Source: Hyphomicrobiaceae bacterium
GTDB taxonomy: Bacteria > Pseudomonadota > Alphaproteobacteria > Rhizobiales > Hyphomicrobiaceae
Direction of reading: 5' to 3'
NCBI GenBank assembly: GCA_022844275.1
Contig: JALHMB010000002.1
Span: 682,001 to 746,000 of the forward strand
Length of the DNA stretch: 64,000 nucleotides
The notes beneath the pieces were generated by a model. That model had not been told where the DNA came from. It ran no database searches and saw only the letters and a list, made by a program, of their open reading frames with translations. Shown piece after piece: positions 51,851-62,118 of the stretch. A program made the position numbers and the translations under genes. Within the stretch, counting starts at the first letter, position 1. Each line of letters begins with the position of its first letter.

Positions 51851-52933
51851 CTACCCTCGCCGAAGTGCGCGGCCTGTGGTGGTATCGAAGACGTGCACGC
51901 GGTTCGCTGGCACGCGAAGCCCGAGCGCACGGGTCCCGAGATCGGGCATGGACGAGGCCACGGAGAGCACGAGCGGCTCACCGCCTGCGGTGCCATGCAC
52001 GAGCCGGTTCGGCCCGAGTTCCTCGACGAACTCCGGCTTGATGACGAAGCCCGTGTTTTCGTCCGGCGTCGCGACGGTCATATCCTCCGGACGGATGCCG
52101 ACTTCGACCGCCGTCCCCTCCGCAACCTCGAACGTGTCCGGATCGAAATCCAGCGTGCCCGATCCTGGGATCTCGACCTTGCCGCGCCCGATCACACGGC
52201 CCGGCGCGAGATTCATGGCCGGCGAGCCGATGAAGGTCGCGACGAAGCGCGTGGCCGGCCGGTTGTAGACTTCCGTCGGTTTGCCGACCTGCTCGATGCG
52301 CCCCTGGTTCATGACGACGACCACATCGGCAAGCGTCATGGCTTCGACCTGGTCGTGCGTGACGAAGATCGATGTTGCCTTGAGGCGGTTGTGCAGGCGA
52401 CGGATCTCGATGCGCATCTGTACACGCAGCTTGGCGTCGAGATTGGAGAGCGGCTCGTCGAAGAGAAAGGCCTGAGGCTCGCGCACGATCGCGCGGCCCA
52501 TGGCAACGCGCTGGCGCTGGCCGCCGGAGAGTGCGCGCGGGCGACGTTCCAGAAAGTCCTCGATGGCGAGCATCTTCGCGGCTTCTCGTACGCGCCTCTC
52601 GATCTCGGGCTTCGGTGTGCCGCGATTGCGCAGGCCGTAAGCCATGTTGTCGTACACGCTCATGTGTGGATAGAGCGCGTAATTCTGGAAGACCATGGCG
52701 ATGTCGCGCTCGGCCGGCTCGACCTCGTTCACGACCCGATCGGCGATCCTGCAGGTGCCGCTGGTGATGGTCTCGAGACCGGCGATCATCCGCAACAGCG
52801 TTGACTTGCCACAGCCCGAGGGCCCGAGCAAAACGGTGAACGATCCATTCGGCACGTTGAGCGAGATGCCTTTCACGGCCTCAACGCCGCCCGGATAGAC
52901 CTTTTTGACGTTGTCCAGAACTACCGAAGCCAT
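51851..52933 (-). CDS. ugpC: Glycerol-3-phosphate ABC transporter ATP-binding protein
   Basis: 360 residues from ATG 52933. The ABC domain (1-235) has Walker [14 protein letters not shown], signature [16 protein letters not shown] and Walker [15 protein letters not shown]; the C-terminal MalK-type OB domain has [10 protein letters not shown]. It hydrolyses ATP to drive uptake of sn-glycerol-3-phosphate or its phosphodiesters. It ends the ugpBAEC operon, 4 bp after ugpE. Many MalK-like ATPases look alike, so the substrate comes from the operon, mainly ugpB. Confidence 0.92.
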   Translation of the reverse strand: MASVVLDNVKKVYPGGVEAVKGISLNVPNGSFTVLLGPSGCGKSTLLRMIAGLETITSGTCRIADRVVNEVEPAERDIAMVFQNYALYPHMSVYDNMAYGLRNRGTPKPEIERRVREAAKMLAIEDFLERRPRALSGGQRQRVAMGRAIVREPQAFLFDEPLSNLDAKLRVQMRIEIRRLHNRLKATSIFVTHDQVEAMTLADVVVVMNQGRIEQVGKPTEVYNRPATRFVATFIGSPAMNLAPGRVIGRGKVEIPGSGTLDFDPDTFEVAEGTAVEVGIRPEDMTVATPDENTGFVIKPEFVEELGPNRLVHGTAGGEPLVLSVASSMPDLGTRALGLRVPANRVHVFDTTTGRALRRG

Positions 52934-52937
52934 GCGG

Positions 52938-53792
52938 CTACTTCTCCGTCTCCACCAGTCCTTTGATGAACCAGCGCTGCATGAGGAGGACAACCGCCAC
53001 GGGCGGCAGCATTGCGAGGATCACGGCCGCCATAACGAGCGGCCACTGCGGATCGGTATCGGCGACGTTGATCATGCGCTGAATGCCCATGACCACCGTC
53101 AGGTATTGGCGATCCGTCGTCATGAGGAGCGGCCAGAGGTACTGGTTCCAGCCGAACGTGAACATGATCACGAAGAGCGCCGCGAGGTTCGTGCGCGAGA
53201 GCGGGAGCAGGATGTCTTTCATGAACTTGACCGGTCCGGCGCCGTCAATGCGCGCGGCTTCCGCGAGTTCATCCGGCACCGTCAGGAAGAACTGCCGGAA
53301 TAGGAAGGTCGCCGTCGCCGAGGCGATGAGCGGGATCGTAAGGCCGGCGTAGGAGTTCAGGAGACCGAGATCGGCGACGACTTTGAAGGTCGGTACGATC
53401 CGCACTTCCACGGGCAGCATCAGGGTCATGAAGATGATCCAGAACACGGCCATGCGGAAGGGAAAGCGGAAGTAGACGATCGCGAACGCGGCGATGAAGG
53501 AGACGAAGATCTTTCCGAGCGCGATGATCATGGCCATGATGAAACTGTTCGTCATCATGCGCCAGAGCGGGACACCGCCCGCGATCGGATTGATCAGTCC
53601 GTCGAAGAGGAGCGTTCGATAGTTCTCGATGAGTTGCGTGCCGGGCCATAACGGGATCGGCGCCGTCATGATGTCTTTGGCGTGGTGCGTCGACGCGACG
53701 AACGTAACCCAAATCGGGAACGCAACGACCACGATACCGAGAATCAGCACCAAATGTGCCAGGAAAGTCGCGAGAGGACGGCGCTCGACCAT
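52938..53792 (-). CDS. ugpE: Glycerol-3-phosphate ABC transporter permease UgpE
   Basis: 284 residues from ATG 53792 with six membrane helices. The EAA loop is [21 protein letters not shown], as in MalG/UgpE-type permeases, and [17 protein letters not shown] in the periplasmic part is typical of UgpE. It forms the channel with UgpA. The ORF track version has 148 extra residues read antisense-like through ugpA. Start overlaps ugpA's stop by one base, so they are tightly coupled. Confidence 0.92.
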   Translation of the reverse strand: MVERRPLATFLAHLVLILGIVVVAFPIWVTFVASTHHAKDIMTAPIPLWPGTQLIENYRTLLFDGLINPIAGGVPLWRMMTNSFIMAMIIALGKIFVSFIAAFAIVYFRFPFRMAVFWIIFMTLMLPVEVRIVPTFKVVADLGLLNSYAGLTIPLIASATATFLFRQFFLTVPDELAEAARIDGAGPVKFMKDILLPLSRTNLAALFVIMFTFGWNQYLWPLLMTTDRQYLTVVMGIQRMINVADTDPQWPLVMAAVILAMLPPVAVVLLMQRWFIKGLVETEK

Positions 53793-54673
53793 CAGTAGGA
53801 CACCTTGCGCTCGATATAGCGGAACTGGACGACGGTGAGCACAATCACGATGAACATGAGGATCACCGACTGCGCCGCGGAGGCACCGAGATCGAGGCCT
53901 ATGAAGCCGTCGTTGAAGACCTTGTAGACGAGAATCTCGGTTGCCTTGGCAGGGCCGCCGCTCGTCGTCGCGTGCACGATGCCGAACGTATCGAAGAAGG
54001 CATAGACGATGTTGACGACGAGCAGGAAGAAGGTGGTCGGCGACAGCAGCGGGAAGACGATGGTCCAGAAGCGCTTCGCCGGACCGGCACCATCGATGGC
54101 TGCGGCCTCGATCAGCGAGCGCGGAATGGCCTGAAGACCCGCAAGGAAGAACACGAAATTGTAGCTGATCTGCTTCCAGACCGCCGCGATCGTGATCAAT
54201 GCGAATGCATCCTGTCCGCGGATCTGATGGTTCCAATCATATCCGATGCTGTGCATCACGTAGGCGACAATACCGATGCGCGGATTGAACATGAAAACCC
54301 ACAACGCACCAGCGACGGCCGGCGCCACGGCATACGGCCACACGAGCATGGTCTTGTACCCGGTCGCGCCCTTGATGATCCGATCAGCCATGACGGCGAG
54401 GAGCAATGCGAGGCCCATTGCGAAGCCGGCGACAAGCAGGCTGAAGACGGCGGTACGATTGAAGGATTCCAGATAGTCGCGATTGCGGAACAGAGCGGTG
54501 AAGTTGTCGAACCAGACGAACTGGCTCTTGAGGCCGAAGGGATCCTCGAGAAGTACCGACTGATAGAGCGCCTGACTTGCAGGCCAGACGAAGAACACGA
54601 ACGTGATGATGAGCTGCGGCGTGACGAGCGCGAGCGGCAACCACGAGGATCGGAAGACCGCGCGCTTCTCCAT
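53792..54673 (-). CDS. ugpA: Glycerol-3-phosphate ABC transporter permease UgpA
   Basis: 293 residues, six membrane helices. EAA loop: [21 protein letters not shown]. Beginning [21 protein letters not shown] and [21 protein letters not shown] are UgpA-type. It pairs with UgpE. Between ugpB and ugpA lie two hairpins (54699-54722 and 54741-54765) that could reduce permease expression relative to the binding protein. Confidence 0.93.
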   Translation of the reverse strand: MEKRAVFRSSWLPLALVTPQLIITFVFFVWPASQALYQSVLLEDPFGLKSQFVWFDNFTALFRNRDYLESFNRTAVFSLLVAGFAMGLALLLAVMADRIIKGATGYKTMLVWPYAVAPAVAGALWVFMFNPRIGIVAYVMHSIGYDWNHQIRGQDAFALITIAAVWKQISYNFVFFLAGLQAIPRSLIEAAAIDGAGPAKRFWTIVFPLLSPTTFFLLVVNIVYAFFDTFGIVHATTSGGPAKATEILVYKVFNDGFIGLDLGASAAQSVILMFIVIVLTVVQFRYIERKVSY

Positions 54674-54698
54674 GCGTGTGCAGTTCCGCCATTAAGAA

Positions 54699-54722
54699 GC
54701 TCCGGCCAAGATCGACCGGAGC
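54699..54722 (-). other. Intercistronic hairpin, ugpB-ugpA
   Basis: GCTCCGG-N10-CCGGAGC, perfect 7-bp stem just upstream of ugpA. Probably an mRNA processing or stabilising hairpin. Confidence 0.5.
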
Positions 54723-54740
54723 GGTCAGGATAGGGTGAAA

Positions 54741-54765
54741 GGGCGGATGCGCCAGGCACCCGCCC
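54741..54765 (-). terminator. Attenuator-like hairpin after ugpB
   Basis: On the minus strand GGGCGGgTGC...GCAtCCGCCC forms a stem with one bulge, followed by TTTCA, 12 bp after the ugpB stop. Likely partial terminator. Confidence 0.55.
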
Positions 54766-54776
54766 TCGTATTTTGG

Positions 54777-56096
54777 CTACTTGTTGGCAGCTTCAAAGCG
54801 GCGGAGCAGCTCGTTACCGCGCGAAACCGCGGCGTCGAGGGCCTCCTTGGCCGTCTTCTTGCCCGACCATACGCCTTCCAGTTCCTCGTCGATGATGTCG
54901 CGGATCTGGACGAAGTTGCCGAAGCGCAGGCCCTTGGAGTTGGCCGTAGGCGGGTTCAGCGTCATCTGCTTGATCGAGACGTCCGTGCCCGGATTCTTGG
55001 CGTAGTAGCCCTGCTGCTGGCTGAGCTCGTACGATGCCGTCGTGATCGGCAGGTAGCCCGTCTCCTGGTGCCACTTGGCCTGGACCTCGGGCTGCGAGAG
55101 ATAGTTGAAGAACTGTCCAACGCCCTTGTAGGTCTCCTTCGGATGACCGGCGAGAACCCAGAGCGTGGCGCCGCCGATGATCGAATTCTGCGGCGCGCCC
55201 TTCACGTCGGGCCAATACGGCAACATGCCTACGCCGAACTCGAAGTCCTTCGCATTGGCGCGCACACCCGCCTGCGAGGCCGATGAGTTCATGTACATCG
55301 CGCACTCCTGCGTATAGAACTTCGGCGCGCTGTCGGCGCGGCGTCCGCCATAGTCAAAGATCTTCGACTTCTGCCACTCGCCCATGGCCGCGATATGCTT
55401 GACGTGCAACGGCGAGTTGAACTGGAATTCGGTGTCGAGACCGTCGAAGCCATTGGACTTCGTTGCGATGGGTACGTTGTGAAGCGCAGAGAAGTTCTCG
55501 ATCACCACCCATGACGGCCAGCCAATGGTGAAGCCGCACTTCACGCCTGAGGCCTGAAGCTTCTTGGCCGCAGCCTCAAGTTCCGGCCATGTCTTCGGCG
55601 GGCTCTCTGGATCGAGACCGGCCTTCTTAAAGAGGGTCTTGTTGTAGAACATGACCGGCGTCGAGCTGTTGAATGGCATCGAAAGCATGTTGCCGGCGCT
55701 GTCGCTGTAGTAGCCGGTGACGCTCGGCAGATAGTTCTTCGGATCGAACGGAAGGTTCTGATCCTTCATGAGCTGGTAGACGGGATAGACGGCGCCCTTT
55801 GCCGCCATCAGCGTCGCCGTGCCGACCTCGAAGACCTGGACGATGTGGGGATGCTGCTTGGCGCGGAAGGCCGCAATCGCGCCAGTCATCGTCTCGGTGT
55901 AGTTCCCCTTGTAGATGGGAACGATCTTGTAGTCCTTCTGCGTGGCATTGAAGCCGGCCGCGATCGCATCGACCTTCTGGCCGAGTTCGCCGCCCATGGC
56001 GTGCCACCACTGAATTTCGGTCTGAGCAGAGGCCGGGTTCGCAAATACAAGGCCAGCCGCCACGCCCACGAGGGCGTGCTTCACACGTCGCAACAT
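54777..56096 (-). CDS. ugpB: Glycerol-3-phosphate ABC transporter substrate-binding protein
   Basis: 439 residues from ATG 56096 with GGGAGG upstream. A Sec signal peptide (about 1-24, LVGVAAGLVFANPASAQ) is followed by mature TEIQWWHAMGGELGQKVDAI, the WWHAMxGxxG start typical of UgpB, and later FEVGTATLMAAKGAVYP, PFNSSTPVMFYNK and KFYTQECAMYMNSSA. It binds sn-glycerol-3-phosphate or glycerophosphodiesters in the periplasm. First gene of the operon. A candidate Pho box (56140-56157) lies 44 bp upstream, fitting the phosphate-starvation control known for ugp. Confidence 0.94.
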   Translation of the reverse strand: MLRRVKHALVGVAAGLVFANPASAQTEIQWWHAMGGELGQKVDAIAAGFNATQKDYKIVPIYKGNYTETMTGAIAAFRAKQHPHIVQVFEVGTATLMAAKGAVYPVYQLMKDQNLPFDPKNYLPSVTGYYSDSAGNMLSMPFNSSTPVMFYNKTLFKKAGLDPESPPKTWPELEAAAKKLQASGVKCGFTIGWPSWVVIENFSALHNVPIATKSNGFDGLDTEFQFNSPLHVKHIAAMGEWQKSKIFDYGGRRADSAPKFYTQECAMYMNSSASQAGVRANAKDFEFGVGMLPYWPDVKGAPQNSIIGGATLWVLAGHPKETYKGVGQFFNYLSQPEVQAKWHQETGYLPITTASYELSQQQGYYAKNPGTDVSIKQMTLNPPTANSKGLRFGNFVQIRDIIDEELEGVWSGKKTAKEALDAAVSRGNELLRRFEAANK

Positions 56097-56139
56097 ATTA
56101 GGACCTCCCATCGGTCACCGCTTGGATGCGGATGCTCTT

Positions 56140-56157
56140 ATTGGAGTTTTATGACAG
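56140..56157 (-). promoter_or_regulatory. Candidate Pho box upstream of ugpB
   Basis: On the minus strand CTGTCAT-AAAA-CTCCAAT. The first half matches the CTGTCAT Pho-box half exactly, the spacer is the expected 4 bp, and the second half matches 4 of 7. PhoB control of ugp is established in other bacteria. Confidence 0.5.
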
Positions 56158-56211
56158 CCTAACGAAAACATCCAGCACAAGAATTCTGCCCGCGGAGCAG
56201 GTTGAAGATGT

Positions 56212-58014
56212 TCAGTTTTCTTCCATCTTGAGCGCCGCGATGAAGGCCTCCTGCGGGATCTCCACGGAGCCAAACTCGCGCATTTTCTTCTTACCCTTCT
56301 TCTGCTTCTCGAGAAGCTTGCGCTTACGCGTGATGTCGCCGCCATAGCATTTGGCGAGCACGTCCTTCCGAAGCGCCCGGATGGTCTCGCGCGCGATCAC
56401 CTTGGCGCCGATCGCGGCCTGGATCGGGATCTGGAATAGATGCGGCGGGATCAGCTCCTTGAGCTTCTCGCACATGGCGCGCCCGCGCTGCTCGGCCCGG
56501 CTCTTGTGGACGATGATCGAGAGGGCATCCACCGCATCGCCATTGACCAGGATCGAGAGCTTGACGAGATCGCCCTCCTCGTAGCCCACGATGTGGTAGT
56601 CGAACGAGGCATAGCCGCGCGAGACGGACTTCAGCCGATCGTAGAAATCGAACACCACCTCGTTGAGCGGCAGCTCGTACACGAGCATTGCGCGCGTGCC
56701 GACATAAGTCAGGTTCTTCTGGCGGCCACGGCGGTCCTGGCAAAGCTTGAGAACCGCGCCGAGGTACTCGTCCGGCACGAGGATCGTCGCCTCGATCCAC
56801 GGCTCCTCGATGTGATCGATGCGCACGGGATCCGGCATGTCGGCCGGGTTGTGCATCTCGATCATTGAGCCGTCATTCATGTGCAGATGATAGATGACCG
56901 ACGGCGCGGTCGTGATGAGATCGAGGTTGAACTCGCGCTCCAGCCGCTCGGTGATGATCTCGAGATGCAGCAGACCGAGAAATCCGCAACGGAAGCCAAA
57001 GCCCAGCGCCGCCGAGCTTTCGGTTTCAAACGAGAAGCTCGCGTCATTCAGACGAAGCTTGCCCATAGCCTCGCGCAAATCTTCGAAGTCGGCTGCGTCG
57101 ACTGGAAAGAGGCCGCAGAAAACGACGGGCTGCGCAGGCTTGAAGCCCGGCAATGGCTCCGTGGTGGGATTCTTCTCGTCCGTAATTGTATCGCCGACGC
57201 GCGTATCGGCGACCTGCTTGATCGCGGCAGTGAAGAAACCGACCTCGCCCGTCGAGAGCTCGGACAGCATTTCCTGCTTCGGGCGGAAGATGCCGACGCG
57301 ATCGGCCTGATAGCTCGTATCCGTGGCCATCAGCTTGACGCGCTGACCCTTCTTCAAGACACCGTCGATGACGCGCACGAGCACGACCACGCCGAGATAC
57401 GCATCGTACCAGCTATCGACCAGCAGCGCCTTGAGCGGTTTCGTCTTGTCGCCCTTGGGCGGCGGCAGGCGCGTGACGATGGCTTCGAGCACATCGGCGA
57501 CACCCAGGCCCGTTTTGGCCGAAATGGGGACAGCCTCGGAGGCATCGATGCCGATTACGTCCTCGATCTGCTGCTTCACGCGATCCGGATCGGCCGCGGG
57601 CAGGTCGATCTTGTTGAGGACCGGCACGATCTCCAGGTTGTGGTCGATCGCCTGATAGACGTTGGCCAGGGTCTGCGCTTCGACGCCCTGGGAGGCATCG
57701 ACGACGAGCAGCGCCCCCTCGCAGGCCGCGAGCGAGCGCGAGACCTCATAGGCGAAATCCACGTGCCCAGGCGTGTCCATCAGGTTGAGCTGATAGGTCT
57801 TGCCGTCCTTGGCCTTGTAGTCGAGGCGTACGGTCTGCGCCTTGATGGTGATGCCGCGCTCGCGCTCGATGTCCATCGAATCGAGGATCTGATCCTGCAT
57901 TTCGCGGTCGGAGACGTTACCGCAGAGCTGGATCAGCCGGTCGGCCAGGGTGGATTTACCATGGTCGATGTGGGCGATGATGGAGAAGTTGCGGATCAAA
58001 TCGGTGTTGGTCAT
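56212..58014 (-). CDS. lepA: Elongation factor 4 (LepA)
   Basis: 600 residues, the standard length. G motifs: [39 protein letters not shown] and [11 protein letters not shown]. The LepA-specific C-terminal domain has [21 protein letters not shown] near the end. It acts on the ribosome, in initiation or in back-translocation under ionic stress. It has no signal peptidase partner (lepB) next to it as in enterobacteria. Single gene, in the same direction as ugpB but separated by 115 bp and a Pho box. Confidence 0.97.
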   Translation of the reverse strand: MTNTDLIRNFSIIAHIDHGKSTLADRLIQLCGNVSDREMQDQILDSMDIERERGITIKAQTVRLDYKAKDGKTYQLNLMDTPGHVDFAYEVSRSLAACEGALLVVDASQGVEAQTLANVYQAIDHNLEIVPVLNKIDLPAADPDRVKQQIEDVIGIDASEAVPISAKTGLGVADVLEAIVTRLPPPKGDKTKPLKALLVDSWYDAYLGVVVLVRVIDGVLKKGQRVKLMATDTSYQADRVGIFRPKQEMLSELSTGEVGFFTAAIKQVADTRVGDTITDEKNPTTEPLPGFKPAQPVVFCGLFPVDAADFEDLREAMGKLRLNDASFSFETESSAALGFGFRCGFLGLLHLEIITERLEREFNLDLITTAPSVIYHLHMNDGSMIEMHNPADMPDPVRIDHIEEPWIEATILVPDEYLGAVLKLCQDRRGRQKNLTYVGTRAMLVYELPLNEVVFDFYDRLKSVSRGYASFDYHIVGYEEGDLVKLSILVNGDAVDALSIIVHKSRAEQRGRAMCEKLKELIPPHLFQIPIQAAIGAKVIARETIRALRKDVLAKCYGGDITRKRKLLEKQKKGKKKMREFGSVEIPQEAFIAALKMEEN

Positions 58015-58190
58015 GGCGCGCTAGATAGCATCGCCTTCTGCACCGCAAAAGGGCTGTATGGCGAATTCGCGGAGTTACAGGGTTTTCAAGCCGATTGCGG
58101 CAGTGGCGGGCACCTGTTCAGAGCCCGGTCAGATGCGCGAAGGCCCGACTACGGGCGCAGCCGGGCCTTAGATAACTTCTGGACGGTCGG

Positions 58191-58265
58191 TCAGACCGCA
58201 CCCACCAGCATCAGAACCAGAACGACCGACAAGGGAACACCAAGCAACCAGAGAACGACGGGCAT
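58191..58265 (-). CDS. 24-residue membrane micropeptide
   Basis: Too short for the ORF track. MPVVLWLLGVPLSVVLVLMLVGAV is read from ATG 58265 with GGAGG seven bases upstream, inside a second ATG (58274). The entire peptide is one membrane helix interrupted by a Pro. Similar tiny proteins with an LWLLGVP motif occur in Hyphomicrobiales as unannotated or hypothetical membrane peptides; that is recognition from memory. It is between lepA and gshB, both on the minus strand. A GC hairpin (AAGGCCCG...CGGGCCTT, about 58143-58170) follows and may terminate it. Confidence 0.6.
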   Translation of the reverse strand: MPVVLWLLGVPLSVVLVLMLVGAV

Positions 58266-58323
58266 AACGACCTCCATGTTTGTCGTCTGGAGAACGCCTG
58301 CCTCGCATTGGAGGTTCCGTAAC

Positions 58324-59280
58324 TCACACGCCTCTGAATGCCTTCACCTTGCGCTCCACTGCATCCCAGATCATGGCCGCGATATCGTTGCCGCCGAAGT
58401 TCTTCACCTGACGGATGCCGGTTGGCGAGGTGACGTTGATTTCCGTCAGATAGGGCCCGATCACGTCGATCCCAGTGAAGATGAGGCCGCGGGCCTTGAG
58501 GTGCGGGCCGAGCCGGGCGCAGATCTCGAGGTCGCGCGGCGTAAGCTCGGTCGGCGTCGCCTGTCCGCCGACATGCATGTTCGAGCGCGTTTCGTCTGCC
58601 GCCGGCACGCGATTGATGGCGCCTGCCACCTCGCCGTCGACGAGGATGATGCGCTTGTCGCCCGCGCGTACTTCAGGGCGGAACTCCTGCACCATGAAGG
58701 GTTCGCGAAACACTGTCTGGAACAGCTCGATGAGCGAGTTCAGATTCGTGTCGTCCTCGCGCACGCGGAACACGCCCGAGCCGCCGTTGCCGTACAGCGG
58801 CTTGAGAATGATGTCCTTGTAGCGCGCGCGGAACTCCTTCACGTCCTCCGGATTGCGCGTGACGAGCGTCGGCGGCATGAGGTCCTGGAATTCGAGCACC
58901 CACACCTTCTCGGGCGCATTGCGCACGTGCGCGGGATCGTTGACGACGAGCGTACGCGGGTGAATGCGCTCCAGGAGATGCGTCGTCGTGATGTAGGCCA
59001 TATCGAACGGCGGATCCTGGCGCAGCAGCACCACGTCCCACGTGCCGAGATCGATCTTGCGGGCGTTCGACAGCTTGTAGTGATCGCCGATCTTGTCCTC
59101 GACCGTCAGCGTCTCGCCGCGCGCGATGAGCTTGTCGCCATCGAGCGCGATATTCTGCGGCGTGTAGTAGAACAGCTCATGCCCGCGCTTCTGGGCTTCG
59201 AGCAGCATCGCAAAAGTGGAATCGCCGCGAATATCGATGCGGTCGATCGGGTCCATCTGACAGGCAATCTTGAGAGCCAT
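58324..59280 (-). CDS. gshB: Glutathione synthetase
   Basis: 318 residues from ATG 59280; the track start adds 17. It joins gamma-glutamylcysteine and glycine with ATP. Prokaryotic GshB motifs are [54 protein letters not shown] and [20 protein letters not shown] (ATP-grasp and Gly site). Single gene; repeat A6 lies about 105 bp upstream and the micropeptide downstream. Standard length. Confidence 0.97.
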   Translation of the reverse strand: MALKIACQMDPIDRIDIRGDSTFAMLLEAQKRGHELFYYTPQNIALDGDKLIARGETLTVEDKIGDHYKLSNARKIDLGTWDVVLLRQDPPFDMAYITTTHLLERIHPRTLVVNDPAHVRNAPEKVWVLEFQDLMPPTLVTRNPEDVKEFRARYKDIILKPLYGNGGSGVFRVREDDTNLNSLIELFQTVFREPFMVQEFRPEVRAGDKRIILVDGEVAGAINRVPAADETRSNMHVGGQATPTELTPRDLEICARLGPHLKARGLIFTGIDVIGPYLTEINVTSPTGIRQVKNFGGNDIAAMIWDAVERKVKAFRGV

Positions 59281-59385
59281 GGGCGTATCGTCTCCAGCGC
59301 AAGCGCGCGGCCATTCTCGTTCGGCGCCCATGCAAACGGGCCGGGAGGCGGGAAGTCAATCGGTATGTCGGATGGGCTGCTCACT

Positions 59386-59551
59386 CGCGCCTCCGGCGCG
59401 ACGGGGACCAGTCCCCGAACCCCTTCCGCGGGGGCACCCTCCCGGCCCCTCCCGCCTTTATGTATTTGCTGAACGCCGGCCGCGACCTCCAAGCATCAAA
59501 AAGAAGGGGTTCGGGGTCTCGTCGTCTCGACGGCACGCGCCGCAGGCACGA
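59386..59551. repeat. Composite hairpin repeat, family A, copy A6 (full length, right arm decayed)
   Basis: CGCGCCTCCGGCGCG (59386-59400), GGGGACCAGTCCCC, core CCTTTATGTATTTGCTGAACGC then AGCATCAAAAAGAAGGGG, and a weaker right arm ending CGCGCCGCAGGCACG. It starts where the gshB upstream region ends and stops 4 bp from the GMC oxidoreductase stop. Confidence 0.75.
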
Positions 59552-59555
59552 AGCG

Positions 59556-61160
59556 TTACGCCGCCCGCGCATCCTCGCGGATCATGGCCGCGCCCTTCTC
59601 GGCGATCATGATGGTCGGGGCATTGGTATTGCCGGTCGTCACGATCGGCATGATCGAAGCATCGATCACGCGCAATCCGCTGAGCCCGCGTACGCGCAGG
59701 CGTGAGTCGACGACGGCTTGTGGATCCTCGCCCATACGGCAGGTCCCCACGGGATGATAGAGCGTGCCGCCCACCTTGCGTGCGAAGGCGGCGAGGTCGG
59801 CGTCGGTCGCTACGTCTTTGCCCGGCACAATCTCGCCGACGACGTAGGGCGCGAAGGAAGGCGCGGCGAAGATACTTCTTGCGTGCTTGAGCCCGGCGAC
59901 GGAGACAGCGAGATCGTTCTCGACAGCGAGATAGTTCGGGCGAATGGCCGGGCGCGCCAGCGGATCGCGCGACGTCGCCATGATCGTGCCACGGCTTTCG
60001 GGACGCGCGACGGAGACGGCGATCGTCATGCCGGGCGGCTTCTCGAGCGTGCCGAACTTCTGCTCGTCGTAGCTGGCGGGCGAAAAGAGAAGTTGTATGT
60101 CCGGGCTCGCGAGGCCTTCGCGGCTTCTACAGAAGACCTGCGCGCTCGATACACCGAACGTCAGCGCGCCGCGCCCTGTCGTCACCCAGCGCGCGACTTC
60201 GCCGGCAAGGCGTACGCCACGCGCGAGCTGGTTGATGGAGACAGTATCGCGTACGCGCTGGGAAATGCGCACGGCGTAGTGATCGGAGAGGTTGGCGCCG
60301 ACGCCCGACAGATCGTGACGCACCTCAACGCCGATCGACTTCAGATGCGCGGCCGGACCAATTCCTGACACCTGCAGTAGATGCGGCGAGTTGATCGTGC
60401 CGCCGGAGACGATGACCTCGCGGCGCGCTCGCACAGTGCGATCGCTGCTGCCCTGGCGGAACGTGACGCCCGTGCAGCGTCGGCCGTCGAGCATGAGGCC
60501 GGTGGCCTGCGCATTGGTCTCGATCCTCAGGTTCGGCCGACCGCGGGCCTCGGCGAGAAATGTCTGCGCCGTCGAGCCGCGGAAGCGCCCGTTGCGCGAC
60601 ATCTGCGAGTAGCCGACACCTTCCATTTGCGCGCCGCTCAAGTCTGGCGTGTAGGGAAAGCCCGCTTCCTGCGCGGCTTTCACGAAGAGGTGGGTGAGTG
60701 GCAGGATCGTGCGGTAGTCCTCGATCAGCAGCGGCCCACTTTTGCCGCGATGCGCGCTGTCGCCGGGTGCATAGCGCTCGATGCTCTTGAAATATGGGAG
60801 CACGTCCTCGTACGACCAGCCGCGGCAGCCGGCCTGCGCCCAGCCGTCGTAGTCGGCAGTATTGCCCCGGACGAACAGCATCCCGTTGATGGAGCTCGAG
60901 CCGCCGAGCACGCGCCCACGCGGCCAATGGATGGAGCGGTTGCCCGTCGCGGGCTCCGGCTCGCTCTTGTACATCCAGTTGACGCGCGGGTTGTAGAGGA
61001 GCTTGAGAACGCCCGCCGGAATATGGATCATCGGATGCCAGTCGCGTGGACCGGCTTCGAGCAGCACGACGCGCGCGCCATCGGCACTCAGACGGTTCGC
61101 GAGCACACAGCCCGCCGAACCCGCGCCGACGATGACATAGTCGGCCTCATCCTCGGCCAT
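59556..61160 (-). CDS. GMC-family FAD oxidoreductase (choline dehydrogenase-like)
   Basis: 534 residues from ATG 61160 with GAGAGGAAG upstream. The FAD-binding [21 protein letters not shown] signature 1 ([18 protein letters not shown]), signature 2 ([17 protein letters not shown]) and the catalytic His in HPVGTCRMG (about 485) are all present. It oxidises an alcohol, often choline or an aliphatic alcohol; the real substrate is not evident since no betaine aldehyde dehydrogenase is near. Cytoplasmic, no signal peptide. Single gene. Confidence 0.93.
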   Translation of the reverse strand: MAEDEADYVIVGAGSAGCVLANRLSADGARVVLLEAGPRDWHPMIHIPAGVLKLLYNPRVNWMYKSEPEPATGNRSIHWPRGRVLGGSSSINGMLFVRGNTADYDGWAQAGCRGWSYEDVLPYFKSIERYAPGDSAHRGKSGPLLIEDYRTILPLTHLFVKAAQEAGFPYTPDLSGAQMEGVGYSQMSRNGRFRGSTAQTFLAEARGRPNLRIETNAQATGLMLDGRRCTGVTFRQGSSDRTVRARREVIVSGGTINSPHLLQVSGIGPAAHLKSIGVEVRHDLSGVGANLSDHYAVRISQRVRDTVSINQLARGVRLAGEVARWVTTGRGALTFGVSSAQVFCRSREGLASPDIQLLFSPASYDEQKFGTLEKPPGMTIAVSVARPESRGTIMATSRDPLARPAIRPNYLAVENDLAVSVAGLKHARSIFAAPSFAPYVVGEIVPGKDVATDADLAAFARKVGGTLYHPVGTCRMGEDPQAVVDSRLRVRGLSGLRVIDASIMPIVTTGNTNAPTIMIAEKGAAMIREDARAA

Positions 61161-61271
61161 GCCGCTTCCTCTCCACAAACTGCTGTTGTCGCGCGGAGTA
61201 TGCAGCGGCCGCTCGTGCGGGCAAGTGGTCTATCAGCGCGCTCGACGCATAGCGCGTCCGCGCCGATGGTC

Positions 61272-61484
61272 TTAGCCGACCAGAAGGGTCGGACGCTCGC
61301 CGTTGCGCAGTTTGTGCACGCGCCAGATGTCGTCGTTGGAGGCGCCGATATCGCGCAACTGGAAGTCATCCAGCCCGCGCAGGACGCTCATGCGCCCGCC
61401 GCCGATTAGGCGGCGCAGGACCGCGAGCGCGCTGGTGTCGATCCGGGTAGAGGAATTTGTGTCTGATATTGCGGGAATAGTCAT
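61272..61484 (-). CDS. DUF1127-like small protein
   Basis: 70 residues from ATG 61484. The C-terminal half has LRGLDDFQLRDIGASNDDIWRV, which follows the DUF1127 (YjiS) pattern LxxLDDRxLxDIGLxRxDI. The N-terminal part is Ser/Thr-rich. DUF1127 proteins affect phosphate and carbon metabolism and RNA turnover in Agrobacterium and Rhodobacter. It is separated from a second DUF1127 gene by a strong terminator. Confidence 0.75.
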   Translation of the reverse strand: MTIPAISDTNSSTRIDTSALAVLRRLIGGGRMSVLRGLDDFQLRDIGASNDDIWRVHKLRNGERPTLLVG

Positions 61485-61535
61485 GGTCGGTCTCGTTGGG
61501 TGGTCTTCAGTTCGCTGGCGCCTCCGCAAAGAAGA

Positions 61536-61565
61536 GGCGGCCGGCCCCTAAAGGCGCCGGCCGCC
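61536..61565 (-). terminator. Terminator between two DUF1127 genes
   Basis: GGCGGCCGGC (61536-61545) and GCCGGCCGCC (61556-61565), a perfect 10-bp stem with a 10-nt loop. On the minus strand it is followed by TCTTCTTT, after the 83-residue gene. Confidence 0.8.
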
Positions 61566-61588
61566 AATGCCATTGCCTGGGACTGAAT

Positions 61589-61840
61589 TCAGCTCCAGTA
61601 CACGGCCTGCACGTAGTGGCGCTCGCGCAGCTTCTCAATGTCGCTGCTGGTGAACCCGAGGTCCTTGAGACGGTCGTCGCTCATCTTGGCGAGGTACGGC
61701 TGAATCTCGCGCTCTGCACGCTGGATCCGCGCCTGGATAAGGCTCTCGAAGAAGCGCGCAAAGAAGCCCTGCTTCGCAGGAGTAGCTTCGCCGCGTACGG
61801 TATCAGCCGCAAAACTGGCGGGTGTGGTGGTCGTGGCCAT
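61589..61840 (-). CDS. DUF1127 small protein
   Basis: 83 residues from ATG 61840. It has an amphipathic, Arg-rich helix (RIQRAEREIQPYLAKM) followed by the DUF1127 motif MSDDRLKDLGFTSSDIEKLR near the C terminus, ending HYVQAVYWS. DUF1127 members bind or modulate small RNA-linked pathways in alphaproteobacteria; direct role unknown here. A short hairpin TCCCGG-AGAA-CCGGGA lies in its leader (about 61862-61877). Confidence 0.85.
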   Translation of the reverse strand: MATTTTPASFAADTVRGEATPAKQGFFARFFESLIQARIQRAEREIQPYLAKMSDDRLKDLGFTSSDIEKLRERHYVQAVYWS

Positions 61841-62118
61841 GATCGCTCTCATCTCTTAGTGTCCCGGAGAACCGGGAGTGCTCATTTGTTAGGTCTGCAG
61901 GGCCGACCCTCTCTTCGGAGGATCTTTGTGCACTGCGATATGGCGAACATAGTGAGTCCTTCGCACTTGCAGTACCTCCGCCTTCCAGAAGCAGATATGC
62001 GTTTCATGCATGGATTTAAAGACAGTGTTACAATGAGTTATATATCACATTTCAAATAGTGCGGCGCACAACAGCGAGGCGCTTTGCAGTGTGATCAACC
62101 CCGACTACTAAGGTGAGC

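Noticed and set aside
56881-59472. 863-residue plus-strand ORF
   Set aside because: It is antisense to lepA and gshB, both clear genes, and has no recognisable domain; composition is that of a shadow frame in GC-rich DNA.
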